Below are positions 1-8,096 of a DNA stretch of 46,332 nucleotides, one piece after another. Source of the DNA: Flaviramulus sp. (lineage in GTDB: Bacteria > Bacteroidota > Bacteroidia > Flavobacteriales > Flavobacteriaceae). The notes under the pieces are model-generated. The model was given only the letters and a program-made list of their open reading frames with translations. It made no database searches and was not told the DNA's origin. The stretch is taken from positions 1-46,332 of the forward strand of contig JANQTJ010000045.1 of assembly GCA_030731745.1 (NCBI GenBank), written 5' to 3'. Position 1 is the stretch's first letter. Each line of letters begins with the position of its first letter. Made by a program: the position numbers and the translations under genes.

Positions 1-342
1 ATTGATATATTCTACCCAAGTATGCCAGGGATTAAAAACAGTATAATCATGTTTAGTATAGGTTTCCCAATTAGATTTTGTAAAAACATCAGCAGTTGTA
101 AAATCTGTTTTGGCAACTTGTAATGATTCTTCTAAAATAATAACTTGACCTTTTTTGTAAACATAATTAGGTTTCCATTCTAATTGTTGGTATTCTGTTG
201 GTGGAATATAATAACCAAAACATTTTGGCCAATCAGGACAGCCCATGCCACTTCCAGTCATTCTAACAAATGCGCCTGCAATTATTACCAGATATGTTAA
301 AACTAGCGTTACTTTTGCTATGTTTCTGAAATTTTTTTTCAT
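1..342 (-). CDS. ctaA: Heme A synthase (COX15/CtaA family), 3' part cut by window edge
   Basis: This is the N-terminal 114 codons of a gene that runs off the left edge of the window. The protein starts with a charged MKKNFRN, then a first membrane helix, then GAFVRMTGSGMGCPDWPKCF, the hallmark segment of COX15/CtaA proteins, which oxidise heme O to heme A for cytochrome oxidase in the inner membrane. The two cysteines of the GCPDWPKC stretch lie in the first periplasmic loop. The extended loop after it (to about residue 114) fits the Bacteroidota version. The ATG at 342-340 lies 33 bp downstream of the cca stop, so it probably belongs to the same minus-strand transcript. Family assignment is firm; completeness cannot be judged. 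Confidence 0.88.
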   Translation of the reverse strand, partial: MKKNFRNIAKVTLVLTYLVIIAGAFVRMTGSGMGCPDWPKCFGYYIPPTEYQQLEWKPNYVYKKGQVIILEESLQVAKTDFTTADVFTKSNWETYTKHDYTVFNPWHTWVEYIN

Positions 343-375
343 TTGTTGTAGTGTTTTATTTAAACACAGTTTTCA

Positions 376-1800
376 TCATAATTCTAAACTTACTTTTAGG
401 CCTAATCGCTTACCTTCATTTAACATAAGTTGATAAGCAGCGTTGTATTCATTGGGAATCTCCCCTTCTAAAATAGCTTCTTTTATGGTTTCTTTGATGA
501 TGCCAATTTCTCGTGAAGGTTTTAAATTGAAGGTTTTCATAATCTCTTCTCCGGAAACTGGTGGTTGAAAATTTCTGATATGATCACGTTCTTCAACTTC
601 AACAATTTTTTCACGAACAATTTTAAAATTATTATGATACTTGCTAAATTTTTTAGGGTTTTTAGTCGTGATATCTGCTTCGCAAAGTGTCATTAAGTCA
701 TCTACAAAATCTCCAGCATCAAAAACTAAACGACGAACGGCAGAGTCGGTTACTTCATCATTAGCCAAAACAATAGGGCGAGAACTCATAAAAACCATTT
801 TTTGTACAAATTTCATTTTGTCATTTAATGGCATTTTCAGTCTTTTAAATAAATGATAAACCATTTTTGAGCCTTCAAACTCATGGCCATGAAACGTCCA
901 ACCTACTTTTTTACTAAACTTTTTGGTTGGGGCTTTTCCAATATCATGCAATAATGCTGCCCATCGTAACCAGAGATTATCTGTGTTTTTCGAAATATTA
1001 TCAACAACCTCTAAAGTATGGAAAAAATTATCTTTATGTCTCTGGCCTTCAACTTCATCAATGCCTTTTAAAGCTATTAATTCTGGTAAAATATACTTTA
1101 ATAATCCTGTTTTTTCTAGATGTAAAAATCCAATAGAAGGTGTTTTACTTTCAATTATTTTATGGAGTTCTGATATAATACGTTCTTCAGTAATAATTTT
1201 AATTCTATGACTGTTTTTTGTGATGGCTTTTAGTGATGTTTCTTCAATTTTAAAATCTAATTGTGAAGCAAATCTTATAGCTCGCATCATCCTAAGTGGA
1301 TCATCACTATAAGTAATATCAGGGTTTAATGGGGTTCTGATGATTTTATTTTCTAAATCTTGAATACCATTAAAAGGGTCAAGTAAATCGCCAAAATGGG
1401 CTTCGTTTAGGTTTAATGCTAAAGCATTTATAGTAAAATCTCGACGGTTTTGATCTTCTTCTAAAGAGCCTTTTTGAACCGATGGGTTTCTGCTATTTTC
1501 ATCATAAGATTCTTTTCTAGCGCCTACAAATTCAATTTCAATAGTTTCAAATTGGAGCATCGCCGTACCATAAGTTTTGAATACTTGTACTTTAGGTTTG
1601 TTAGGTAAATTTTTAGCGACTTGTTTTGCTAATTGAATGCCATCACCTACGGCAACAATATCAATATCTTTAGCTGAACCACGTTTTAGTATAAAATCAC
1701 GAACAAAACCACCAATAGCATAACTTTCTACTCCTAATTCTGAAGCTGACTTAGAGATTATTTTGAAGATATTATGTTGAAGTGCTTGTTTGTAATTCAT
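376..1800 (-). CDS. cca: CCA tRNA nucleotidyltransferase / poly(A) polymerase family with HD domain
   Basis: 474 residues. The N-terminal nucleotidyltransferase domain shows GGFVRD (residues 30-35) and the metal-binding DID (45-47), followed by RRDFTIN, the standard signature of class II tRNA nucleotidyltransferases and poly(A) polymerases. An HD phosphohydrolase domain follows, with HTLEVV and LLHDIGK at roughly residues 262-290. The protein is expected to add or repair the 3' CCA of tRNAs in the cytoplasm. In Bacteroidota this HD-containing single-gene form is usual. It lies 17 bp downstream of tsaC on the same strand, so two tRNA-maturation genes are co-transcribed. ATG start at 1800. Confidence 0.93.
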   Translation of the reverse strand: MNYKQALQHNIFKIISKSASELGVESYAIGGFVRDFILKRGSAKDIDIVAVGDGIQLAKQVAKNLPNKPKVQVFKTYGTAMLQFETIEIEFVGARKESYDENSRNPSVQKGSLEEDQNRRDFTINALALNLNEAHFGDLLDPFNGIQDLENKIIRTPLNPDITYSDDPLRMMRAIRFASQLDFKIEETSLKAITKNSHRIKIITEERIISELHKIIESKTPSIGFLHLEKTGLLKYILPELIALKGIDEVEGQRHKDNFFHTLEVVDNISKNTDNLWLRWAALLHDIGKAPTKKFSKKVGWTFHGHEFEGSKMVYHLFKRLKMPLNDKMKFVQKMVFMSSRPIVLANDEVTDSAVRRLVFDAGDFVDDLMTLCEADITTKNPKKFSKYHNNFKIVREKIVEVEERDHIRNFQPPVSGEEIMKTFNLKPSREIGIIKETIKEAILEGEIPNEYNAAYQLMLNEGKRLGLKVSLEL

Positions 1801-1817
1801 TAATGCTATTTGAGAAT

Positions 1818-2378
1818 TTATCCCCTTATAACTTTAACAATACCATTGTTACTTAATTTAATAATTAACGATGGTTTGTCTAAGATTTTTTCGTGGTGCA
1901 AATTTACAACATAGTCTACACCTTTTAAAACCTCTTGAGAGATTTCTTTGAATGATTTTGGTATAACATAACCCCTAATGTTTGCAGAAACAGATATGAT
2001 GGCACCATTTAGTTTTCTTGATATTTGATAGCAAAATTCATCATCAGGAATTCTAATGGCTATGGTGCCATCTTTAGCAATTAAATTTTGTGCTAAATTC
2101 TTAGCTTCATCATAAATGATGGTTGTGGGTTTATCGGTAACCTCAATAATGTTTAAAGCAACCGTTGGTACTTGAGTTATGTATTTTTTTAGCATTCTAT
2201 CGTCTGCTATCAAACAAGTTAGTGCAGAACAATTTTCAATTTGAAGTAATTTATAAATTTTGTTAACAGCATCCCCATTAGTTGCATCACATCCTATACT
2301 CCAAACCGTATCTGTAGGATATATTATAAGTCCTCCTTTTTTTAAGACTTTTACTACGTTGTTAATTTCAAATTGCAT
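1818..2378 (-). CDS. tsaC: L-threonylcarbamoyladenylate synthase (Sua5/YciO/YrdC family)
   Basis: 186 residues of the YrdC-like fold. The N-terminal KKGGLIIYPTDTVWSIGCDA (residues 13-32) is the characteristic substrate-binding segment. Later SVSANIRG corresponds to the conserved SxN nucleotide-binding motif. The enzyme makes threonylcarbamoyl-AMP from threonine, bicarbonate and ATP, the first step of t6A37 modification of ANN-decoding tRNAs. It is the short TsaC type without a Sua5 C-terminal domain. Its start overlaps the end of the upstream glycosyltransferase gene by 11 bp, so the two are translationally linked in one minus-strand operon with cca. Confidence 0.92.
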   Translation of the reverse strand: MQFEINNVVKVLKKGGLIIYPTDTVWSIGCDATNGDAVNKIYKLLQIENCSALTCLIADDRMLKKYITQVPTVALNIIEVTDKPTTIIYDEAKNLAQNLIAKDGTIAIRIPDDEFCYQISRKLNGAIISVSANIRGYVIPKSFKEISQEVLKGVDYVVNLHHEKILDKPSLIIKLSNNGIVKVIRG

Positions 2379-3309
2379 CCGGTAAAGGATTGATGGATTG
2401 TTTGTGTTTTAATGAAATTGAAAGAGGTGCTTGTTTTAAAAGTGCTATAAATACAGGCCAGTTTTTTGGCTTAATTAAACTACTTATAAAATATTTTAAC
2501 TGTAAATATCTAAGTAAAATGTAAAAAGAAACTAAACCATAATGTTTTCTAATGACATATAACAACGATATTTTTAATTCAATTTTTAATGCTACTTGTT
2601 TTGGGGTACTTGCTCCATGAAAATGAATAAAGTGTCCCTCAGGAACTAAAAAGGCCTCTTTGTTTATTTTCTCTAATCGTTTGCAAATGTCTGTTTCCTC
2701 ATAGTAAAGAAAAATATTAGTATCAAAACCACCAATTTTGTTAAAATCAGCTGAAGAAAAAAACATAAAACTGCCTGCCACAAATTGCCCTTTTTTAGGC
2801 GAACTATAAAATTGTTTTCGTTTGGGGTATTTTTTTGGGTTAACAGATTCTAAAACCTTCCTTCCAAATAATTCTCTACCTAAAGATGCAAAATGATCTA
2901 AAGTTGGGAGTATTTCTTTATTTTCTTTAAATGCTTGTGGACCACAAACACCAACATTTTTATTAGTATCCATAAATATTTTAAGGATACTTAAACAATC
3001 ATTTTTAAGAAGTACATCATTATTAATAAAGGCAAGATATTTACCTTTTGCATATTTAGCCCCAATCATATTTCCACCTCCAAAACCTGTATTAATGTTA
3101 CTTCTAATAAGTTTTATTGTAATAGTTTTAGACAAAGAATCTATATATTCTTTTAGGTTAAAATAATTTTCAGCTTCTGATCCATTATCAACAATTAGGT
3201 ATTGACAAGTTATATTTTTTGAAGTGTGTTTTATGATAGACTCAATACAATTAATTGTGTAATCTGCGGTATTGTAGTTTATTATTATTATGGAAACATC
3301 GACTGCCAT
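2368..3309 (-). CDS. Glycosyltransferase family 2 (WbbL/rhamnosyltransferase-like)
   Basis: 313 residues. It begins with the GT-A signature VSIIIINYN (residues 5-13). The divalent-metal/nucleotide-sugar motif is represented by FINNDV near residue 95. The later GGFDTNIFLYYEETDICKR resembles the acceptor region of WbbL-type transferases, whose usual donor is a deoxyhexose. A C-terminal basic/hydrophobic segment suggests membrane association. The gene lies between another GT2 gene (1-bp overlap) and tsaC (11-bp overlap). Role in lipooligosaccharide core or O-chain assembly is inferred from the neighbours; the sugar is unknown. Confidence 0.85.
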   Translation of the reverse strand: MAVDVSIIIINYNTADYTINCIESIIKHTSKNITCQYLIVDNGSEAENYFNLKEYIDSLSKTITIKLIRSNINTGFGGGNMIGAKYAKGKYLAFINNDVLLKNDCLSILKIFMDTNKNVGVCGPQAFKENKEILPTLDHFASLGRELFGRKVLESVNPKKYPKRKQFYSSPKKGQFVAGSFMFFSSADFNKIGGFDTNIFLYYEETDICKRLEKINKEAFLVPEGHFIHFHGASTPKQVALKIELKISLLYVIRKHYGLVSFYILLRYLQLKYFISSLIKPKNWPVFIALLKQAPLSISLKHKQSINPLPDAI

Positions 3310-4115
3310 TATTTAAGATATTGGTTAACTCCTTTTTCTACAAAGGTTATTTTATTAATCGTGGTTTCGTTTTCAATAGTTACGTTAATATTTATATGGC
3401 TTTTATCTTGCTCTTTATGATAAATATGAAAAGCTAAACCTCTAAATTTTAATCGTTTCCCTTTGATGCCTATATTTAATAAACGCTGAATCATTTCACT
3501 ATCATCAATTCCCCAGCCTATAAGGTTTTCATTAAAACCATTCACTTTTATAAAGTCTTCTTTCCAAAAAGACATATTACAACCCCTTAATTTTGAAGAC
3601 CTTTTTTCTTCTTCTTTATAAAAATTTGATAATAAAGGTATTCGTAAAGTTCTGCCTCGTTTTTTAATGCCTTTACTTAAAAAATTAAATGAAATTTGTT
3701 TTTTTTCAAATAAATCTTTTAAATAACTTTCTTTAATATTAACCCTACTGCCATACAAGAAGGTATTTTTTTTTGCCATGGCCAAATGATCTCTTACAAA
3801 ATCTTTATGCATAATGATATCACCATCAATTTCAATAATATAGTCATATTTAGCTTTTGCAATAGCTTTATTCATAATGGCTGGTTTCTGATTTTTATTG
3901 TCTTCATGCCAAACATGATGTAATGGAATAGGGAAATCTTTCTGAAATTCTTTAACTAATTCTTCAGTTTCTTTTTGTGAACCATCATCAGCAACAATAA
4001 TTTCATCAGGAAAAACAGATTGGTTTTTTACACTTAATAACAAAAGTTCTAAAGCCTGCGGCCAATTATAAGTTGGGGTTACTAAAGAGCATTTTGGAAA
4101 GGATTGCATTTGCAT
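3309..4115 (-). CDS. Glycosyltransferase family 2 with C-terminal galactosyltransferase-like domain
   Basis: About 268 residues. The GT-A start is CSLVTPTYNWP, with ADDGS and the metal-binding DGD (IEIDGDIIM) following. The C-terminal NGFNENLIGWGIDDSE segment matches the Glyco_transf_7C region seen in chondroitin polymerase-like and galactosyltransferase enzymes. The longest reading frame starts at a TTG (4130); I prefer the in-frame ATG at 4115 because the GT-A strand begins shortly after it (an ATG at 4109 is also possible). It is a clear paralogue of the gene at 7274-8095: both share DDGS, HHVWHEDN/QHIWHEDN and LNKA-like segments. First gene of the minus-strand operon running into tsaC and cca. 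Confidence 0.84.
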   Translation of the reverse strand: MQMQSFPKCSLVTPTYNWPQALELLLLSVKNQSVFPDEIIVADDGSQKETEELVKEFQKDFPIPLHHVWHEDNKNQKPAIMNKAIAKAKYDYIIEIDGDIIMHKDFVRDHLAMAKKNTFLYGSRVNIKESYLKDLFEKKQISFNFLSKGIKKRGRTLRIPLLSNFYKEEEKRSSKLRGCNMSFWKEDFIKVNGFNENLIGWGIDDSEMIQRLLNIGIKGKRLKFRGLAFHIYHKEQDKSHININVTIENETTINKITFVEKGVNQYLK

Positions 4116-4187
4116 AATTTTGAAACGCAAATTAATGTATTTTTTTATTAATTAAGGATTAGTTTAAAAAGGATGTATGAAATTTTA

Positions 4188-4195
4188 TACTTTTG
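4188..4195 (+). promoter_or_regulatory. TAnnTTTG -7 element, probably giving a leaderless mRNA
   Basis: The sequence TACTTTTG matches the Bacteroidota -7 consensus TAnnTTTG exactly. The ATG of the methyltransferase gene begins only 4 bases after it (4200), so the transcript should start at or within a base or two of the start codon. No good -33 TTG is visible at the usual distance. Confidence 0.55.
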
Positions 4196-4199
4196 AAAA

Positions 4200-4850
4200 A
4201 TGGATTACGAAAATAAACCAAAAGGCTATTACGATAATGTTCGTAAAGAAATGCTAGAATTTTTACCAAATGATGCTAAATTTGTATTGGATGTAGGATG
4301 TGGAAACGGTGCTTTTGCTGAAATTATTAAAGAGCGAAATAAAGCTGAAGTTTGGGGCATTGAATTAATGGATACACATGGTAAGGAAGCCAAAAAAAAG
4401 TTAGATACAGTTTTTATTGGTAAATGTGAAGACTTTATTGAAAATCTACCAGACAACTATTTTGACGTTATTTATTTTAATGATGTTTTAGAACATCTTG
4501 TAGATCCATATTGGGTTTTAAATATTATTAAAAACAAATTATCCAAAAAAGGTATAGTAGTTAGTTCTTTGCCAAACGTGCGCTTTTATAAAAGTTTTAT
4601 GAAAGTGGTTTTGCATAAAGACTGGAAATATGAAGATTTTGGGAATATGGATAGAACGCATTTAAGATTTTTTACAAAAAAAAGCATTAAACGCATGTAT
4701 GAGGAGTTAGGTTTTGAAGTAATTACACATAAAGGTATTAATAAAAGTAAATCAATAAAACCCTATTTGTTTTATTTGTTGACACTTTTCACTCAATTAG
4801 ATATGCGTTTCGTTCAATATGCTACCGTTGCAAAGAAAATTGATGAATAA
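4200..4850 (+). CDS. Class I SAM-dependent methyltransferase
   Basis: 216 residues. Motif I is FVLDVGCGNGAFAE (about residues 28-41), followed by an acidic residue in WGIELMD (motif II) and DVIYFNDVLEHL (motif IV, with the D-V-L-E-H typical of Methyltransf_23/UbiG-like enzymes). RTHLRFFTKKSI is also characteristic of the polysaccharide-associated members of this group. It probably methylates a sugar or a small precursor used for the surface glycan, but the substrate is unknown. It is co-transcribed with the kinase-like gene, which overlaps its stop by 8 bp. Confidence 0.83.
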   Translation: MDYENKPKGYYDNVRKEMLEFLPNDAKFVLDVGCGNGAFAEIIKERNKAEVWGIELMDTHGKEAKKKLDTVFIGKCEDFIENLPDNYFDVIYFNDVLEHLVDPYWVLNIIKNKLSKKGIVVSSLPNVRFYKSFMKVVLHKDWKYEDFGNMDRTHLRFFTKKSIKRMYEELGFEVITHKGINKSKSIKPYLFYLLTLFTQLDMRFVQYATVAKKIDE

Positions 4851-5613
4851 TAGAAAAATACATAACGATTATAACGATTATTCAGATTTATTAGATTCTG
4901 TAATTCAAAATTTCGATTTTAAAGGAAAAGCCTTTGCAAATCAAGATAGAAATCAGTTAAAATTATTTGATATAAATGATAAAACTATTGTAGTGAAATC
5001 TTTTAAATCGCCTAATTTAATAAATAAAATTGTCTATAAATTTTTTAGAAAAAGTAAAGCCCAACGCTCCTTTGAGTATGCAAGTAAGCTTCTTAGCTTG
5101 GGGATAAAAACGCCACAACCTATTGCTTATTTTGAGTTTAGTTCTCTTTTTTTATTTAAAAAAAGTTACTATGTAAGTGAGCTTTTAAATTACGATTTTA
5201 CGATTAGAAGTCTGGTAGATGACGATAATTTTAATAATTTTAATGACATATTGAGAGCTTTTACAAGATTTACATTTTCACTTCATGAAAAAAATATTAA
5301 TTTTCTTGATCATTCTCCAGGGAATACTTTAATAAAAAAAAATGGTAAAGGTTATGATTTTTATTTAGTGGATTTGAATAGAATGACTTTTGAAACCATG
5401 AATTTTGATGCGCGTATGAAAAATTTTGCACGTTTATCTCCAAAAGATAAAATGTTAAAAGTCATGTCTGAAGAATATTCAAATTTGATTAAAGGTAAAA
5501 CTAAAGAAGAAGTAGAAAAGCGTATGTTTTTCTTTTCACAACAATTTTCTGAGAAATTTAAAAAATGGGAACGATTCAAGAAAACTTATTTTTTTTGGAG
5601 AAAGTTTAATTAG
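4843..5613 (+). CDS. Lipopolysaccharide kinase (InaA/Kdo kinase)-like protein
   Basis: About 256 residues. It has the protein-kinase-like fold of InaA/WaaP/KdkA-type LPS kinases: an N-terminal lysine in TIVVKSFK, a catalytic loop FLDHSPGNTL (the H-x-x-P-x-N variant of the kinase HxD...N loop) and the metal-binding aspartate in YLVDLNR. Such enzymes phosphorylate Kdo or heptose of the inner core in the cytoplasm. I chose the ATG at 4843, which gives an 8-bp overlap with the methyltransferase stop; a TTG-type start at 4819 would add eight residues. The stop codon abuts the stop codon of the convergent gene at 5614 with no spacer. Confidence 0.75.
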   Translation: MNNRKIHNDYNDYSDLLDSVIQNFDFKGKAFANQDRNQLKLFDINDKTIVVKSFKSPNLINKIVYKFFRKSKAQRSFEYASKLLSLGIKTPQPIAYFEFSSLFLFKKSYYVSELLNYDFTIRSLVDDDNFNNFNDILRAFTRFTFSLHEKNINFLDHSPGNTLIKKNGKGYDFYLVDLNRMTFETMNFDARMKNFARLSPKDKMLKVMSEEYSNLIKGKTKEEVEKRMFFFSQQFSEKFKKWERFKKTYFFWRKFN

Positions 5614-6456
5614 TTATTCTTTATATAAACCTAATTTTCGCTTTATATTTTTATAATACACATTTCGGTAAGAATCTAATTTGTTTAAGTAACTTTCAAA
5701 TCGCCATTTTTTATAATTAACGATGTGTTTTAGTATAAATGCTTTTTTCTGTTCAGAAATTTTAAAATTTTCAAAAAATAGTTGGATATCAATATTATCA
5801 AAACCTGTAAATTCGTTTACCATGTTTTCTTGATGGATTATTGAGGCCCAAATTACCTTATTTTTTATTGTTTTTAATTTTTTTTCATATTTCCAATGCA
5901 TATGTTCTCTGTGATACATGCTTTTTGGATTATCATTTTTTTCTATGAGCGATAAAAATGGATTAAATTGATGCTTTTTTTTGCCAATTCTAATTTTATC
6001 ATTAACCTGTAATGTGTAACCGTCAATAAAATCAAGGGCTAAATAATCTTGTTTATTAAACTGCTTTTGTACTTCATTTATATAATTAGTACTTAAACAA
6101 TCATCGTTGTCTAACCCACTAGTTATTACATATCCACCGGAATTTATAGTTATATAATTTTGTAAGTTTGGTAAAAATTCTTCAATCCCATTAACAAAAA
6201 TTGGTTTAAATAAGGTTAATTCATTTTCTAAATTTTTAATTTTTTCTTTGTAATAATCTGGAGTTGTTATATCAAAATACACTAGCCATTCAAAATTTAA
6301 ATTATTTTGTGAGGCAACACTTGGAAAACAATAATCTAAAAAAAGTTTAAATCTATTTTCAAGCCATGTATCTGTTAAAACAGATTCATTTTGTTTACTA
6401 AGAGTCCAATCTGTTTTTCTTAAATTAAAGCGTGTTATTAAGTAGTGTTTAAACAT
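5614..6456 (-). CDS. Putative rhamnosyltransferase (DUF/Rhamno_transf type)
   Basis: 280 residues. The N-terminal YLITRFNLR, the TDTWLENR and FLDYCFPSV segments, and NFEWLVYFD match the family annotated as putative rhamnosyltransferases. Further on, VITSGLDNDDCLSTNYI carries the DNDD acidic motif expected to bind the metal-nucleotide-sugar. No signal peptide or membrane helix is seen, so it should act at the cytoplasmic face. It is followed 13 bp upstream on the map (downstream of 6470) by a GT2 gene on the same strand, the two forming a short minus-strand unit. The actual donor sugar is not established by sequence. Confidence 0.75.
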   Translation of the reverse strand: MFKHYLITRFNLRKTDWTLSKQNESVLTDTWLENRFKLFLDYCFPSVASQNNLNFEWLVYFDITTPDYYKEKIKNLENELTLFKPIFVNGIEEFLPNLQNYITINSGGYVITSGLDNDDCLSTNYINEVQKQFNKQDYLALDFIDGYTLQVNDKIRIGKKKHQFNPFLSLIEKNDNPKSMYHREHMHWKYEKKLKTIKNKVIWASIIHQENMVNEFTGFDNIDIQLFFENFKISEQKKAFILKHIVNYKKWRFESYLNKLDSYRNVYYKNIKRKLGLYKE

Positions 6457-6469
6457 GGTTTTTATATGA

Positions 6470-7231
6470 TTATCTGTTTTTATTTATTAATTCCTTTAGT
6501 TTTGTGTACTTTAAAAATGTGATATTGGCTGTTTGTACACAAATTACAAAGCCATTTAAACCATCAAGAAATCCTAATCTTAAAAAGTAAGCTTTAAAAA
6601 AGGCCCAAGTTGGGTTTAAAATAATTTTCCAAAAAGGTGCTCTTTTTCCTAGATCGAAATAGGCATTTGCAGCAATAGTTGAAAAATAGTCAGTTTTTAA
6701 ATTAAATTCAGAATAGGTTTGGTAAGTCCAATGTAAAATATCACCTTTTAATTTTCCTATGTTATTTTTTGAATCTTTTAATTCTATGTGATCATGAGGA
6801 TTTATGCCTTTCCACTCAGCTTTTCGTTTATCAAAAACACGTAATTTTCTGTTGGGATACCAATCTGAATGTTTAATCCATTGCCCACAAAAATTATTAA
6901 AACGGTTACAGTAATAACCATTAAAAACCCAATTGTGCTTTAAATTTAAAATAGATTTTTGTAATTCTTCAGAAAGTGCTTCATCACCATCAAGAGATAC
7001 AATATAATCGTTTGATGCTTGTTTTAATGCAAAGTTTTTTTGTTCTACGTACCCTAAAAAGGTTTGTTCGATAAATTTCACATGATATTTAGAACAAATA
7101 GCTTTCGTGTTATCTGAAGAAAATGAATCGACTACCACAATTTCGTCAACAACATTTATGAGAGAGCGTAAACACTTTTCAATATTTAGCTCTTCATTAA
7201 AAGTAATAATAACACCTGATAGTTTAATCAT
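6470..7231 (-). CDS. Glycosyltransferase family 2 (WaaE/KdtX-like, core biosynthesis)
   Basis: 253 residues. LSGVIITFNEELNIEKCL, DEIVVVDSFSSDNT and the SLDGDEAL acidic motif identify a WaaE/KdtX-type GT2, a family that adds glucose or similar residues to the inner core. A conserved block follows: WYPNRKLRVFDKRKAEW. The C-terminus carries the hydrophobic FKAYFLRLGFLDGLNGF typical of this group, probably membrane-associated. The first gene of a two-gene minus-strand unit; it starts divergently from the GT2 gene at 7274 across a gap of about 40 bp. Confidence 0.85.
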   Translation of the reverse strand: MIKLSGVIITFNEELNIEKCLRSLINVVDEIVVVDSFSSDNTKAICSKYHVKFIEQTFLGYVEQKNFALKQASNDYIVSLDGDEALSEELQKSILNLKHNWVFNGYYCNRFNNFCGQWIKHSDWYPNRKLRVFDKRKAEWKGINPHDHIELKDSKNNIGKLKGDILHWTYQTYSEFNLKTDYFSTIAANAYFDLGKRAPFWKIILNPTWAFFKAYFLRLGFLDGLNGFVICVQTANITFLKYTKLKELINKNR

Positions 7232-7260
7232 ATTCTATATTAAGGTTGCGTAAAAATAGT

Positions 7261-7268
7261 TATTTTTG
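7261..7268 (+). promoter_or_regulatory. TAnnTTTG -7 element close to the ATG at 7274
   Basis: TATTTTTG matches TAnnTTTG exactly. It ends 5 bases before the ATG at 7274, so the mRNA is likely leaderless. An in-frame GTG at 7268 begins with the last base of this element, which argues that the ATG, not the GTG, is the real start. Confidence 0.5.
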
Positions 7269-7273
7269 TGGCA

Positions 7274-8095
7274 ATGCAAACATTAGATATATCAGTAATT
7301 ATAAGTACCTATAATCATCCAGAATGGTTAGAAAAGGTGCTTTGGAGTTATGAGTATCAAAGTTTTAAAAGTTTTGAAGTGGTGATTGCTGATGATGGCT
7401 CTGATGAAAACACCATAAATCTTATTGAAAATTTAAAGAAAAACTTATCTTACCCAATCCAACACATTTGGCATGAAGATAATGGATTCCAAAAAACCAT
7501 CATACTTAACAAGGCTACAGTAGCAAGTAAATGTGATTATTTAGTTTATACTGATGGAGATTGTATAGCACGAAATGATTTTCTACAAACTCATATGGAT
7601 TGTAGAACTAAAGGTTACTTTTTGTCAGGTGGGTATTTTAAACTGCCCATGCATATTAGTGAACTCATTTCTATTGATGATATAAGGAATCAATTTTGTT
7701 TTGATATAAATTGGTTAAAACAACATGGATTGAAAGATTCTTTTAAAAACAATAAAATAACTTCTAAAGGTTTGAAGCAAAAACTTTTAAACAATTTGAC
7801 GCCAACAACAGCTACTTGGAATGGACATAATGCATCTGGTTGGAAGGCAGATATTATAAAAGCAAATGGTTATGATGAGCGTATGCAGTATGGTGGTGAA
7901 GATAGAGAACTAGGAGAGCGTTTATTTAATTCTGGTATCAAAGCCAAACAAATACGTTACAGTGCTATTTGTTTACACCTAGATCATGAGAGAGGTTATG
8001 TAATACCAGAAATGATTGAAAAAAATAAAAAAATTAGGGCAAAAACAAAAAAAGAAAAAATAACGAGAACTCCTTTTGGGATTGATAAAAATTGA
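7274..8095 (+). CDS. Glycosyltransferase family 2 with C-terminal galactosyltransferase-like domain
   Basis: 273 residues from the ATG at 7274. GT-A start ISVIISTYNHPEWLEKVLW, then ADDGSDENT and the metal-binding YTDGDCIARND. The C-terminal HNASGWKADIIKANGYDE and YGGEDRELGERL form the Glyco_transf_7C acceptor region. It is a paralogue of the gene at 3309-4115. It stands alone on the plus strand between two minus-strand units; its stop is only 1 bp from the stop of the convergent heptosyltransferase gene. The start was chosen over a GTG at 7268 because that GTG overlaps a TAnnTTTG promoter element. Confidence 0.84.
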   Translation: MQTLDISVIISTYNHPEWLEKVLWSYEYQSFKSFEVVIADDGSDENTINLIENLKKNLSYPIQHIWHEDNGFQKTIILNKATVASKCDYLVYTDGDCIARNDFLQTHMDCRTKGYFLSGGYFKLPMHISELISIDDIRNQFCFDINWLKQHGLKDSFKNNKITSKGLKQKLLNNLTPTTATWNGHNASGWKADIIKANGYDERMQYGGEDRELGERLFNSGIKAKQIRYSAICLHLDHERGYVIPEMIEKNKKIRAKTKKEKITRTPFGIDKN

Positions 8096-8096
8096 A

